In this document: in pieces, positions 25,724-33,512 of the stretch
Layout of the letters: every line of letters starts with the position of its first letter
Numbering within the stretch: the first letter of the stretch is position 1
Assembly (NCBI GenBank): GCA_964581825.1
Contig: CAZORB010000017.1
Coordinates: 1-44,270 of the forward strand
Origin: SYIM01 sp964581825
GTDB taxonomy: Bacteria > Pseudomonadota > Gammaproteobacteria > Burkholderiales > Burkholderiaceae_E
DNA length: 44,270 nucleotides
Direction of reading: 5' to 3'
Made by a program: the position numbers and the translations under genes
The notes under the pieces: generated by a model
What the model saw: only the letters and a program-made list of their open reading frames with translations
Database searches by the model: none
Told to the model about the DNA's origin: nothing

Positions 25724-26734
25724 ATGACCACGCTTCAATTTAGTTTCACCGTATTGGTATTTCTGGTGATCCTGGCGCTCGCCTTCGACTTCATGAACGG
25801 CTTTCACGATGCCGCAAATTCCATTGCAACCATCGTATCGACCGGTGTTCTGAAGCCTTACCAGGCGGTGGTCTGGGCCGCTTTCTTCAACGTCATCGCT
25901 TTATTCTTTTTTGAACTGAAGGTGGCCTCTACCGTCGGCAAGGGGATCGTTGATCCGGTAGCGGTCGACCATATCGTGATCTTCGGCGCCCTGGTGGGCG
26001 CTATCTCCTGGAATGTGATCACCTGGTGGTTCGGCATTCCGTCCAGCTCGTCGCACGCACTCATCGGCGGTCTGATCGGCGCAGTACTCGCAAAAGCCGG
26101 CGTCGAACCGCTGCTGTCATCAGGCATCATCAAAGTCGCTTTATTCATTCTGGTGTCGCCCACGCTCGGGTTCGTGCTGGGGTCACTGCTGATGCTGGTG
26201 GTGGCCAACACCATGCGAAACGTCACGCCCAGACAAAGCGATCGCTGGTTCCGCAGGCTGCAACTGGTGTCCTCCGGTCTCTACAGTCTGGGCCATGGCA
26301 GCAACGACGCGCAGAAAACAATGGGCATCATCTGGCTGCTCCTGATCGCAGCAGGCATCACCTCTCCAGGCGCTGCAGCGCCACCCTACTGGGTGGTCGT
26401 ATCGTGTTATCTGGCCATTGGGCTTGGTACGCTGTTCGGCGGCTGGCGCATCGTCAAAACCATGGGGCAGAAAATCACCAAGCTCAAACCTGTCGGTGGG
26501 TTCTGCGCCGAAACTGGCGGCGCCATGACGCTTTTCATCGCCTCGAGCTTCGGCATTCCGGTCTCAACCACCCACACCATCACAGGCGCCATCGTGGGCG
26601 TCGGGTCATCGCAGAAGTTCTCGGCCGTACGCTGGGGGCTGGCGGGCAACATCGTGTGGGCCTGGGTGATCACGATCCCCGCGTCGGCAATCATGGCGGC
26701 ACTGGCCTGGTGGTTTGGCAGTCTGTTCCTGTGA
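25724..26734 (+). CDS. Inorganic phosphate transporter, PiT family
   Basis: The 336-residue inner-membrane protein has about ten hydrophobic segments and the duplicated PiT signature. The first copy is DFMNGFHDAANSIATIVST near the N terminus and the second is SLGHGSNDAQKTMGII past the middle, followed by GGAMTLFIASSFGIPVSTTH. The signatures carry the Asn/Asp pair of the phosphate/cation site. PiT carriers import phosphate or metal-phosphate with protons. It pairs with the DUF47 gene upstream. The downstream esterase starts within its stop codon (GTGA overlap), so the three genes are probably one transcript. Confidence 0.95.
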   Translation: MTTLQFSFTVLVFLVILALAFDFMNGFHDAANSIATIVSTGVLKPYQAVVWAAFFNVIALFFFELKVASTVGKGIVDPVAVDHIVIFGALVGAISWNVITWWFGIPSSSSHALIGGLIGAVLAKAGVEPLLSSGIIKVALFILVSPTLGFVLGSLLMLVVANTMRNVTPRQSDRWFRRLQLVSSGLYSLGHGSNDAQKTMGIIWLLLIAAGITSPGAAAPPYWVVVSCYLAIGLGTLFGGWRIVKTMGQKITKLKPVGGFCAETGGAMTLFIASSFGIPVSTTHTITGAIVGVGSSQKFSAVRWGLAGNIVWAWVITIPASAIMAALAWWFGSLFL

Positions 26735-27432
26735 CACGCGAGCCCGGTGCACAGGCGCTCTGGCTGGAGTTGCCACCCATTTCTGCCGACGCGCCGAAAC
26801 GACTGCTCGTGTTTCTGCACGGCGCGGGTTCGAGCGCCGAACGGTTCGCGCCCATTGCAATTTCCTGGCTGCTTAAATTTCCTGGCGCAACAGGTGCGAT
26901 CCTGCATGCGCTAAGGCCCTCAAATGCCGGGTCCGGCGGCGACTGGTTTGACAGCCTGGGCACTGCCGAGACGCTTGCGCCACGCGTGCAGGCTGCGGGC
27001 CAGCAGGTAGCCCATCGAATCGAAGCCCTGCAGCGTGCAAGCGGGCTGAGCGGTCGCGACACCGTCGTGATCGGCTTTTCGCAAGGCGCAACGCTGGCGC
27101 TCGAACTGGCGCGCAGCCGCCCTGATCTTCTGGGCATTGCGGTGAGCTACAGCGGCAGGATGATTCCACCCCCGCGTCACGGTGAACCACCTGGGCCCGC
27201 AGTTCACTTACTGCACGGCGAACTCGACAGCGTTGTGCCGGTGTCGCATTCGCAGCAGGCGCACCGCCGGTTCACCGCCAACGGCACTCACGTGACGCTC
27301 GATATCCTCGAGGAGCACGGGCATTCGATTGGGCAGGACATGATCATTCTGGGCACCACTCGGGTGATGCAGACGCTGTTCCGCCACCGCCGCCTGCAAC
27401 CCAAACGGGCAGGCGCACCCGTATTGCACTAA
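26731..27432 (+). CDS. Phospholipase/carboxylesterase family hydrolase (YpfH-like)
   Basis: The 233-residue alpha/beta hydrolase belongs to the phospholipase/carboxylesterase (Abhydrolase_2) family. The oxyanion region is LLVFLHGAGSSAERFAPIA, the Ser nucleophile lies in VVIGFSQGATLALELA, the Asp in HGELDSVVPV and the His in EEHGHSIG. No signal peptide is visible. The frame is open far upstream inside the transporter gene; the GTG at 26731 overlaps the transporter stop (GTGA) and gives the normal size and N terminus. Substrate unknown; short-chain esters are typical for the family. Its 3' end converges on the cupin gene with 11 bases between. Confidence 0.9.
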   Translation: MTREPGAQALWLELPPISADAPKRLLVFLHGAGSSAERFAPIAISWLLKFPGATGAILHALRPSNAGSGGDWFDSLGTAETLAPRVQAAGQQVAHRIEALQRASGLSGRDTVVIGFSQGATLALELARSRPDLLGIAVSYSGRMIPPPRHGEPPGPAVHLLHGELDSVVPVSHSQQAHRRFTANGTHVTLDILEEHGHSIGQDMIILGTTRVMQTLFRHRRLQPKRAGAPVLH

Positions 27433-27443
27433 AGCCGCTTAGC

Positions 27444-27863
27444 CTAACCTCGGTGTTCGGCTGCAATCGGGCGGGTTTCGCCTGAATCGGTCACCGTACG
27501 CGTCGCATTGACCGACGCATAGATCCACAGAATTTTCATGGGCTGCGTGTCGGACAGATTGCGAAACCGGTGCGGCAGGTTGGGCGGAATCCAGGTGGTG
27601 TCGAGCGGTTTCAGTTCGCAGGATTCCTGGCCTTCAATATCGAGCACCGCGTGCCCTTCCAGCAACATCACGCTTTCTTCACAGTTGTGGCTGTGAAAGG
27701 CGATCTTGGCGGCTGGCGCAAACTCGGTGATGCCATTGATGAACCCTGTAGCGCCGCAACCGGGCATCACCAGCGGTGTGGTGCGCGCGCCACCGCCACG
27801 GTCATGGCTCTTGATGGAATCCGGGCGCAGTACAACAGGTTTACGGGAATCGGATGCGCTCAT
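27444..27863 (-). CDS. Cupin domain protein
   Basis: The 139-residue protein has one cupin barrel. Motif 1 is the HSHNCEESVMLLEGHAVL region and motif 2 is WIPPNLPHRFRNLSD, with three His and a Glu as likely metal ligands. Such small cupins act as sensors, dioxygenases or isomerases, and no substrate is evident. The ATG at 27863 has AGGAGC about 12 bases upstream, which decides the start over a longer open frame that overlaps the dehydrogenase gene. It lies 49 bases downstream of the Ldh_2 gene on the same strand and is probably cotranscribed with it. Confidence 0.85.
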   Translation of the reverse strand: MSASDSRKPVVLRPDSIKSHDRGGGARTTPLVMPGCGATGFINGITEFAPAAKIAFHSHNCEESVMLLEGHAVLDIEGQESCELKPLDTTWIPPNLPHRFRNLSDTQPMKILWIYASVNATRTVTDSGETRPIAAEHRG

Positions 27864-27912
27864 CGAATGCAAGCTCCTGAATTGGGAAACCACTGAGTTC
27901 ATGCTGCCGCGC

Positions 27913-28986
27913 TTACGCAGACCTTGCGAGCCGCGGCACGCCCAACGAATCGGCGAGCAGGTCGAGTTCAGCCACCAGCGCGGGCGCCAGTGAAATGCCC
28001 GAAGTGCGGGCCGCTTCACGGCGAAGATGGCTCTGCTCGCCGGGCAGCCAAATACGCTCAACGCCAGGCAGTCGCGCCGAGCCGCGAATATCGCGAACCA
28101 GCCCATCTACCGCACCGCTGAACGCGGCCGGATCGCCGAATGCAGCAAGGTCGATCACCAGAATCGCCTGACCGGTGTTGGTCACGCTCACATGATCAGC
28201 GTTGAAGTCGACCACCTCGCGCCCCATGGCAGCCCCGCCCAGCGTCCCAGCGAGTAACCCGACCATCAGCGCCAGACCATAGCCCTTATGCTCACCGATC
28301 GGCAGCAGAAAACCTTCATGGGCGCGCGCGGGATCCGTGAGCGGCTTTCCCTCCCGGTCGATCATCCAGCCCTCGGGCATCGGCTCGCCACGCTTGGCGC
28401 GCGCCTTGACCTTGCCGTAGGCCGCCACCGTGGTCGCCATATCCAGCACGACCGGCGGCTCATCGCCCGCAGGAAATGCCGCGGCAATAGGATTGGTCGA
28501 TAACAGCATGTCCATACCGCCCCAGGGCGGCAGATGATTGGCATTACCCACTGCGAAGTACAGACCGACCATCTGGTGATCGAGCGGCCTACGCGCATAC
28601 AGCGAGGCTGGTCCCGCATGGTTGCTGTAGCGCGTGCTTACCCAGGCGACCCCGCATTCACGTGCTTTGGCAATGGCCAGATCCACTGCTCGCGAGACCA
28701 CCAGATGCCCCATGCCGTTGTCGCCATCGATCACGGCCATGGCGGCCTTCTCGCGAACCACGCGAATCTGCGGCCGAACGTTGATGCCGCCAGCCTGAAT
28801 CCGTTTGGTGTACTGCGGCAGACGGATCACGCCGTGACCGTCCGAGCCCTGCAGATCGGCCTCGGCCATCAGTTCGGCCACCTGTGCCGCGTCGGCATGC
28901 GGCAGACCCTGCACCGCCAGCGCTGCTTGAATGAAATCGCGCAGGGCTTCAAACGCCACGCGAGGGGAATCAGGTAAAGCACCCAT
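27913..28986 (-). CDS. Ldh_2 family NAD(P)-dependent dehydrogenase (malate/L-lactate/ureidoglycolate type)
   Basis: The 357-residue protein matches the malate/L-lactate/ureidoglycolate dehydrogenase family (PF02615), which oxidises 2-hydroxyacids with a non-Rossmann NAD fold. Features are the SDGHGVIRLPQYTKRI motif with the conserved His, GMGHLVVSRAVDLAI, a NHAGPASLYARR segment, LSTNPIAAAFPA and GEHKGYGLALMVGLLAGTL. The ATG at 28986 was chosen; a TTG two codons earlier is possible and neither has a clear ribosome binding site. It is divergent from the MetE-C-like gene, sharing a 256-base control region. Together with the TctABC transporter this suggests uptake and oxidation of a hydroxycarboxylate, which is an inference. 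Confidence 0.88.
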   Translation of the reverse strand: MGALPDSPRVAFEALRDFIQAALAVQGLPHADAAQVAELMAEADLQGSDGHGVIRLPQYTKRIQAGGINVRPQIRVVREKAAMAVIDGDNGMGHLVVSRAVDLAIAKARECGVAWVSTRYSNHAGPASLYARRPLDHQMVGLYFAVGNANHLPPWGGMDMLLSTNPIAAAFPAGDEPPVVLDMATTVAAYGKVKARAKRGEPMPEGWMIDREGKPLTDPARAHEGFLLPIGEHKGYGLALMVGLLAGTLGGAAMGREVVDFNADHVSVTNTGQAILVIDLAAFGDPAAFSGAVDGLVRDIRGSARLPGVERIWLPGEQSHLRREAARTSGISLAPALVAELDLLADSLGVPRLARSA

Positions 28987-29065
28987 AGACAACAACGCTG
29001 AAAACGAAACGGTGGGACATGGAGACCCGTTCGGGCCTTGCGCTTCAAGCGCGGGATACTACACC

Positions 29066-29077
29066 GACCGGGCGGTC
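29066..29077. promoter_or_regulatory. Short GACCG inverted repeat in divergent control region
   Basis: GACCG and CGGTC flank two bases (GG). The half-site recurs in the longer inverted repeat at 29136-29155, so the two may be sites for the same regulator. Short length makes chance occurrence in GC-rich DNA possible. Confidence 0.3.
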
Positions 29078-29081
29078 ATCA

Positions 29082-29110
29082 TTGACAAGCGGCACTCGAA
29101 CGTCGATAGT
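29082..29110 (+). promoter_or_regulatory. Candidate sigma-70 promoter of the metE-like/tct operon
   Basis: A perfect TTGACA -35 (29082-29087) is followed after 17 bases by GATAGT (29105-29110), a four-of-six match to the -10 consensus. Transcription would begin near 29117, about 125 bases before the ATG at 29243 and just upstream of the inverted repeat at 29136-29155. Spacing and the perfect -35 support it; start site not shown. Confidence 0.5.
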
Positions 29111-29135
29111 CCGGCGCACTCGGCAAAGACCGAGA

Positions 29136-29155
29136 GACCGGACACCCGTCCGGTC
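29136..29155. promoter_or_regulatory. Perfect inverted repeat, candidate operator
   Basis: Arms GACCGGAC and GTCCGGTC flank ACCC, giving an eight-base perfect inverted repeat. It lies between the divergent Ldh_2 and MetE-C-like genes, about 20-40 bases downstream of the predicted start from the promoter at 29082-29110, a position suited to repression. No regulator gene is adjacent in the window. Confidence 0.45.
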
Positions 29156-29242
29156 AACAAACCTGACCCGTACCGGAGACCGTTCCATTCATTCCCGCCC
29201 CATTTCCGACCGGCGCCATCGCGACGAAGCGCCCCTATTCTG

Positions 29243-30418
29243 ATGCGCAACAGTTCAGATCGAATTCTCACCACACACACGGGCAGCCTCCCCCGACCCT
29301 CTGCCCTGGTTGACTTATACGCGCGCCGCGCGCGCGGCGAAGCGGTCGATCCACCGCAACTCGCCGCAGCAGGCCATGCGGCCATGCTGGCGTCGGTCGA
29401 GCGGCAGATTGACGCTGGGCTCGACGTCATCAACAACGGGGAACAGCAGCGCGAGGGATTTTTCCTGTACGTGCAGCATCGCATGTCCGGTTTTGGCGGC
29501 CAGTGGAAGCGCTGGGCACGCGCTGACGTCGAACGCTATCCCGCTTTTCAGCAGATGCTCGAAGAGCAGAACCGCGGGCGTGCAGCGGTCAGCAATTTCG
29601 CCCCGCCGCGCGTGGTCAGCGAAGTTCGATATCTTGATCCGGCAGTAGCAGGCCAAGAGGCAAGTGAGTTTGCCCAGGCACTCACGCCGCACCGCGGGCG
29701 ATATGTCGAGGGTTTCCTGACAGCCCCGTCGCCCGGGATTATTGCTGCGGCCTGCCGCAACGAGCACTACGACAGCGAGCGCGCCTATCTGCGAGCGCTC
29801 GGTGAGGCGCTGCGCCATGAATACGAGGCGATCGTCAACGCAGGCTTCGTATTGCAGCTCGATTGCCCGGATCTCGCGCTCGAGCACCATGTCTCGTTCC
29901 ACGAGGCGGGCGAAGCGCGCTTTCTCCAGTTTGTCGAGCAGGTGGTCGACACCTTGAATGAAGCGATTCGCAACATTCCGCCCGACCGCGTTCGTATGCA
30001 TGTGTGCTGGGGCAACTATGAAGGCCCACACGACTGCGACGTGCCGCTCGCACTGATCTGGCCCATTCTCCGTCAGACTCGCGTAGGCGGCTTTGTTCTG
30101 CCGTTTGCCAACGCGCGCCATGCGCACGAGATGCGCGTCCTGAAGCAGCTCCCGCTACGCGATGATCAGGTCATTGTTGCGGGGGTAATCGATGTGCTCA
30201 CGAACTTCATTGAGCACCCCGAGGTGGTTGCTGATCGGCTCGAGCGAATGGCCTCCTTCGTGTCAGGCCCGGAACAGGTCATTGCTGGCACAGACTGCGG
30301 GTTTGATACCTCTGCAGGCATGGGACGAGTGGCCACGGACGTCGTGTGGGCGAAGCTTCGTTCGCTCACCGAGGGCGCACGGCTTGCCAGCGCTCGGTTG
30401 TACTCGGGTCCTCGCTGA
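29243..30418 (+). CDS. MetE C-terminal-like zinc protein (cobalamin-independent methionine synthase II family)
   Basis: The 391-residue protein resembles the catalytic (C-terminal) barrel of MetE and related epoxyalkane:CoM transferases. Visible parts are ILTTHTGSLPRPSALVDLY, the INNGEQQREGFFLYV loop, LQLDCPDLALEHH and the zinc-site candidates His and Cys in MHVCWGNYEG with a late Cys in GTDCGFDTSAG. The MetE N-terminal half is absent, so this is not housekeeping MetE; related short proteins act on various thiol or alkyl substrates. The ATG at 29243 is weakly supported (no strong ribosome binding site), but the upstream in-frame extension is promoter sequence. It heads the operon with tctBAC, ten bases ahead of tctB. 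Confidence 0.85.
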   Translation: MRNSSDRILTTHTGSLPRPSALVDLYARRARGEAVDPPQLAAAGHAAMLASVERQIDAGLDVINNGEQQREGFFLYVQHRMSGFGGQWKRWARADVERYPAFQQMLEEQNRGRAAVSNFAPPRVVSEVRYLDPAVAGQEASEFAQALTPHRGRYVEGFLTAPSPGIIAAACRNEHYDSERAYLRALGEALRHEYEAIVNAGFVLQLDCPDLALEHHVSFHEAGEARFLQFVEQVVDTLNEAIRNIPPDRVRMHVCWGNYEGPHDCDVPLALIWPILRQTRVGGFVLPFANARHAHEMRVLKQLPLRDDQVIVAGVIDVLTNFIEHPEVVADRLERMASFVSGPEQVIAGTDCGFDTSAGMGRVATDVVWAKLRSLTEGARLASARLYSGPR

Positions 30419-30427
30419 GTACGGGTA

Positions 30428-30868
30428 ATGGTCGAACGTCTCCTGAACCTGTTCTGGATACTGCTCGGGAGCGCGGCGGCCTGGCAGTCGTGGAAACTCG
30501 GTTTACGCGGGCCTTCCGGCCCAGAGAGTGGGCTGTTTCCATTCATCGCGTCCTGCGGAATCGCCGCATTGGGGCTAGCCCTCATGGTCGCTCGTGCCAG
30601 CCGCGTATCGCAGCCGCAGTGGCCCGACGCACGCGCTGGCTTGCGAACCGTGGGCGTCGCGATGGGCATCGCGCTGATGGCTTTCGGGATGGACCGACTC
30701 GGGTTCATCGCCAGCGCAGCCCTCGCCATGCCGGTTCTGCTCCGGACCATTGATCGGGCGTCCTGGGTTGAAACGCTGGTGCTCACGGTCGGATCGATCG
30801 CAGCCATCGTGCTGATCTTCGGAAAACTTCTGGGGATGCCGCTTCCGCGCGGCCCCTGGGGCTGGTAG
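30428..30868 (+). CDS. tctB: Tripartite tricarboxylate transporter small membrane subunit (TctB)
   Basis: The 146-residue protein has about four hydrophobic segments (LLNLFWILLGSAAAWQSW, a segment around ASCGIAALGLALMVA, VGVAMGIALMAFGMD and the last, containing LVLTVGSIAAIVLIFG). The segment LRGPSGPESGLFPFIASCG is typical of TctB. It is the small permease subunit of a TTT carrier, which uses an ion gradient to import carboxylates delivered by the periplasmic TctC. tctA begins three bases after its stop. Confidence 0.88.
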   Translation: MVERLLNLFWILLGSAAAWQSWKLGLRGPSGPESGLFPFIASCGIAALGLALMVARASRVSQPQWPDARAGLRTVGVAMGIALMAFGMDRLGFIASAALAMPVLLRTIDRASWVETLVLTVGSIAAIVLIFGKLLGMPLPRGPWGW

Positions 30869-30871
30869 TCG

Positions 30872-32365
30872 ATGATGGACGCACTCTCCGGGCTTGCAAT
30901 GGGTTTCAGCGTCATGTTGACGCCAGCAAACCTTTACTTCTGTTTCCTGGGTAGCCTCATCGGAACCATGGTGGGCGTGCTGCCAGGGTTGGGGCCGCTT
31001 GCCGCGCTGGCACTTTTGCTTCCTGTCACTTTTACCCTGAGCCCGATCGCGGGGCTCGCCATGCTCGCGGCAATTTTCTATGGGGCCATGTATGGGGGGT
31101 CGACCACGTCGATCCTGGTGAATATTCCTGGCGAGGCGGCATCAGTCATTACCTGCTTAGACGGCCACCAGATGGCCCGACAGGGTCGCGCAGGCGCAGC
31201 GCTCGGCATGGCAGCGCTCGGATCGTTCATCGCGGGAACGCTGAGCCTGATCGTGCTGACTTTCTTCGCGCCCGCGCTTGCGGCGATTGCGATCCGTTTT
31301 GGGCCCCCGGAGAATTTTGGACTGATGGCGCTGGGGTTGGTCTGCACGCTTTTCATGATCACCGGCTCAAAGCTTAAGGGCCTCTTGATGATCGCGCTTG
31401 GCTTTCTGCTGTCGTCCGTTGGCATGGATATGGTTAACGGCAACGAGCGCTTCACGTTTGGCGTGACCGATCTGACCGCGGGCATCGAACTGCTCGCGGT
31501 GGTGATCGGACTGTTCGGCATCAGCGAGATTCTGCTCAATGTCGAGTCCGTCATGAAGAACTCGCTGGTGGCCGACCGCATCAAGAAGCTGCTGCCTACC
31601 TGGGCCGACTGGAAGGCCTCGTTTGCGCCAATCCTGCGTGGCAGCGGGCTGGGCTTTTTGCTGGGTATCGTGCCGGGTGGTGGCCCGATTACCGCATCGT
31701 TCATGTCGTATGCGATGGAGCGTCGGATCGCACGCGAGCCCGAACGATTCGGAAAAGGGGCGATCGAAGGCGTTGCAGGGCCCGAGTCCGCCAACAACGC
31801 TGCGGTGGCGGGCAGCATGATCCCGCTTCTGTCCCTGGGCATTCCCAGTAATCCGATTACCGCTCTGTTGCTCGGCGCGCTCATCATCCAGGGAATCCAG
31901 CCTGGCCCGCTCTTCATCACCCAGCGCCCCGACCTGTTTTGGGGCGTGATCGCGGCGATGTATATCGGTAACGTGATGCTGCTGGTGCTCAACATGCCGT
32001 TGATCGGCCTGTGGGTGCAGATGCTGCGTATTCCCTACCGGTTTTTGTTCCCGCTCATTGTGCTGTTGGCCATGGTTGGCACCTACTCGGCCAATAAAAA
32101 TGTATTTGATATCTGGATGATGCTGGGCTTCGGGCTGCTCGGATGGTTGCTGCGCAAGCTCGAGTACGACATCGCTCCCTTTGTGCTTGCATTCGTTCTG
32201 GCACCGTTACTGGAACAGTCGCTCAGACAGTCCATGACGATGTCGATCGATGGTGCGATGATTCTTTTCCAGCGACCGGTAAGCGCCGGACTGGTCGCCG
32301 CCAGCGGGTTGCTGCTGGTGCTCATGGTGATTCGGCAGTTCAAAAGAAAGCGAGGAGATTCATGA
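30872..32365 (+). CDS. tctA: Tripartite tricarboxylate transporter large permease (TctA)
   Basis: The 497-residue protein is the large TTT permease, with about twelve hydrophobic segments in two repeats. Each repeat has a Pro-Gly-rich signature: GTMVGVLPGLGPLAALALLL near residue 30 and GIVPGGGPITASFMSY past the middle. The Tct motif YGGSTTSILVNIPGEAASV follows the first. Other typical stretches are GPESANNAAVAGSMIPLLSLGIP and GIQPGPLF. It starts three bases after tctB and overlaps tctC by four bases (ATGA). The transported carboxylate cannot be read from the sequence; the Ldh_2 dehydrogenase gene nearby hints at a hydroxycarboxylate. Confidence 0.93.
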   Translation: MMDALSGLAMGFSVMLTPANLYFCFLGSLIGTMVGVLPGLGPLAALALLLPVTFTLSPIAGLAMLAAIFYGAMYGGSTTSILVNIPGEAASVITCLDGHQMARQGRAGAALGMAALGSFIAGTLSLIVLTFFAPALAAIAIRFGPPENFGLMALGLVCTLFMITGSKLKGLLMIALGFLLSSVGMDMVNGNERFTFGVTDLTAGIELLAVVIGLFGISEILLNVESVMKNSLVADRIKKLLPTWADWKASFAPILRGSGLGFLLGIVPGGGPITASFMSYAMERRIAREPERFGKGAIEGVAGPESANNAAVAGSMIPLLSLGIPSNPITALLLGALIIQGIQPGPLFITQRPDLFWGVIAAMYIGNVMLLVLNMPLIGLWVQMLRIPYRFLFPLIVLLAMVGTYSANKNVFDIWMMLGFGLLGWLLRKLEYDIAPFVLAFVLAPLLEQSLRQSMTMSIDGAMILFQRPVSAGLVAASGLLLVLMVIRQFKRKRGDS

Positions 32366-33372
32366 AGCGTCATACCCTGAAAGTGCTGGCTGGCCTGGTG
32401 TTGTCAGCCGGTCTGGCAAGCCCTGCGCTCGCGTCAGACCCGGCAGTGGCCAAGCTCAAGCCCAAAGATTTCCCCAACCAGCCTATCGAATACACGGTGG
32501 TGTATCCGGCTGGTGGTGGCATGGACGTCACGGCTCGCCTGCTCGCGCGATACGTTGAAAAGGTCAGCGGCGACAAAATTCTGGTGAACAACCGCACCGG
32601 CGGCGGCGGCATGGTTGGCCACACCTGGCTTGCCACGCAGGCCAAAAACGACGGCCATACCGTTGGCATCGTTGCGAATCTGCTCTGGGGCGATGCGCTG
32701 CTGCGCGCGCAGGGCAAATGGTCGCTCGCCGATCTCGAACCCATCGGCTATATCAACAGCGATGCCTTGATTTGGCTGGTCCAGGGTGACGGCGCGCTCA
32801 AAGGCAAGTCGCTCAAAGAGATCCTGCAGATCGCCAAAGACAAGCCCAACACCATCCGAATCGCCACGGTGCCGGGCACGATGTGGGAATACCTGGTGGA
32901 ACAGCTTGAGAACAACACCGGTGCCAAGTTCCTGCGTGTGCCGTTCCAGGGCGGCGGCGCGGGTATCAACGCGCTGGCTGGCGGCAACGTCGATCTGGCA
33001 CAGGGCTTCCTGGCTGAATTCCGCGGCCTCGCCGAGGGGGGCAAAGTGGCGCCAGTCGCGGTTGCGGCCAATTCGCGGCTGCCGCACCTGAAAGACCTGC
33101 CCACTTTCAATGAGCAGCTTGGCGCCAAAGAGTACACCTGGCAAGTGGTTCGTTATGCGGTGGTACCCAAGGGCACTGCAGCCGACCGCAAGGCCTACTT
33201 AAGTGCAGCCATCAGCACCGCAATGAAAGATCCCGAGCTGATCGCTGAATACTCGAAGGCGGGTGTGTTTTTCGACGACACCCTGATGAAGTCAACCAAT
33301 GTCGCGCGCGACATTAGCGCCTACGCGGAATCCGAGCGTGCGTTCTATGTCAAGACCGGTCGGGTGAAGTAA
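32362..33372 (+). CDS. tctC: Tripartite tricarboxylate transporter substrate-binding protein (TctC)
   Basis: The 336-residue periplasmic protein belongs to the Bug/TctC family. A Sec signal (about residues 1-25, MKRHTLKVLAGLVLSAGLA with cleavage near ALA-S) is followed by the usual PIEYTVVYPAGGGMDVTARLLA loop and RTGGGGMVGHTWLA. FQGGGAGINALAGGNVDLA is the second ligand-binding region. The ATG at 32362 has GAGGAG about ten bases upstream and overlaps the tctA stop; the longer upstream frame is rejected. Bug proteins bind carboxylates and some heterocyclic acids such as nicotinate, so a link to the first catabolic cluster cannot be excluded. Confidence 0.93.
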   Translation: MKRHTLKVLAGLVLSAGLASPALASDPAVAKLKPKDFPNQPIEYTVVYPAGGGMDVTARLLARYVEKVSGDKILVNNRTGGGGMVGHTWLATQAKNDGHTVGIVANLLWGDALLRAQGKWSLADLEPIGYINSDALIWLVQGDGALKGKSLKEILQIAKDKPNTIRIATVPGTMWEYLVEQLENNTGAKFLRVPFQGGGAGINALAGGNVDLAQGFLAEFRGLAEGGKVAPVAVAANSRLPHLKDLPTFNEQLGAKEYTWQVVRYAVVPKGTAADRKAYLSAAISTAMKDPELIAEYSKAGVFFDDTLMKSTNVARDISAYAESERAFYVKTGRVK

Positions 33373-33385
33373 ACCGACTTTCAAT

Positions 33386-33410
33386 GGGGGCGTGCGCAAG
33401 CCACGCCCTC
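33386..33410 (+). other. Hairpin downstream of tctC
   Basis: GGGGGCGTG and CACGCCCTC, separated by seven bases, form a nine-base stem with one G-U pair, starting 13 bases after the tctC stop. No U-run follows, so intrinsic termination is doubtful; it could protect the 3' end of the message. Confidence 0.35.
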
Positions 33411-33415
33411 TGCGA

Positions 33416-33446
33416 CGCGGCTGGGGCCTTAAAGGTCCCGGCCGCG
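33416..33446 (+). terminator. Strong GC hairpin between tctC and bktB
   Basis: A 13-base stem (CGCGGCTGGGGCC paired with GGTCCCGGCCGCG, two G-U pairs) closes a TTAAA loop. It lies 44 bases after tctC and 66 bases before bktB, separating the transporter operon from the thiolase-kinase-enolase operon. A U-run is missing, so this is a possible terminator or attenuator and not a textbook one. Confidence 0.4.
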
Positions 33447-33512
33447 GTCGAAACGCTGTAGCCTGACAGCCTGAGTTAGCATCACGGTCTTGCTCAAGCC
33501 GGAGATGCATTT

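Noticed and set aside
26026..26730. N-terminal extension of the esterase frame
   Set aside because: It lies wholly within the PiT transporter gene in another frame; the GTG at 26731 gives the normal esterase length.
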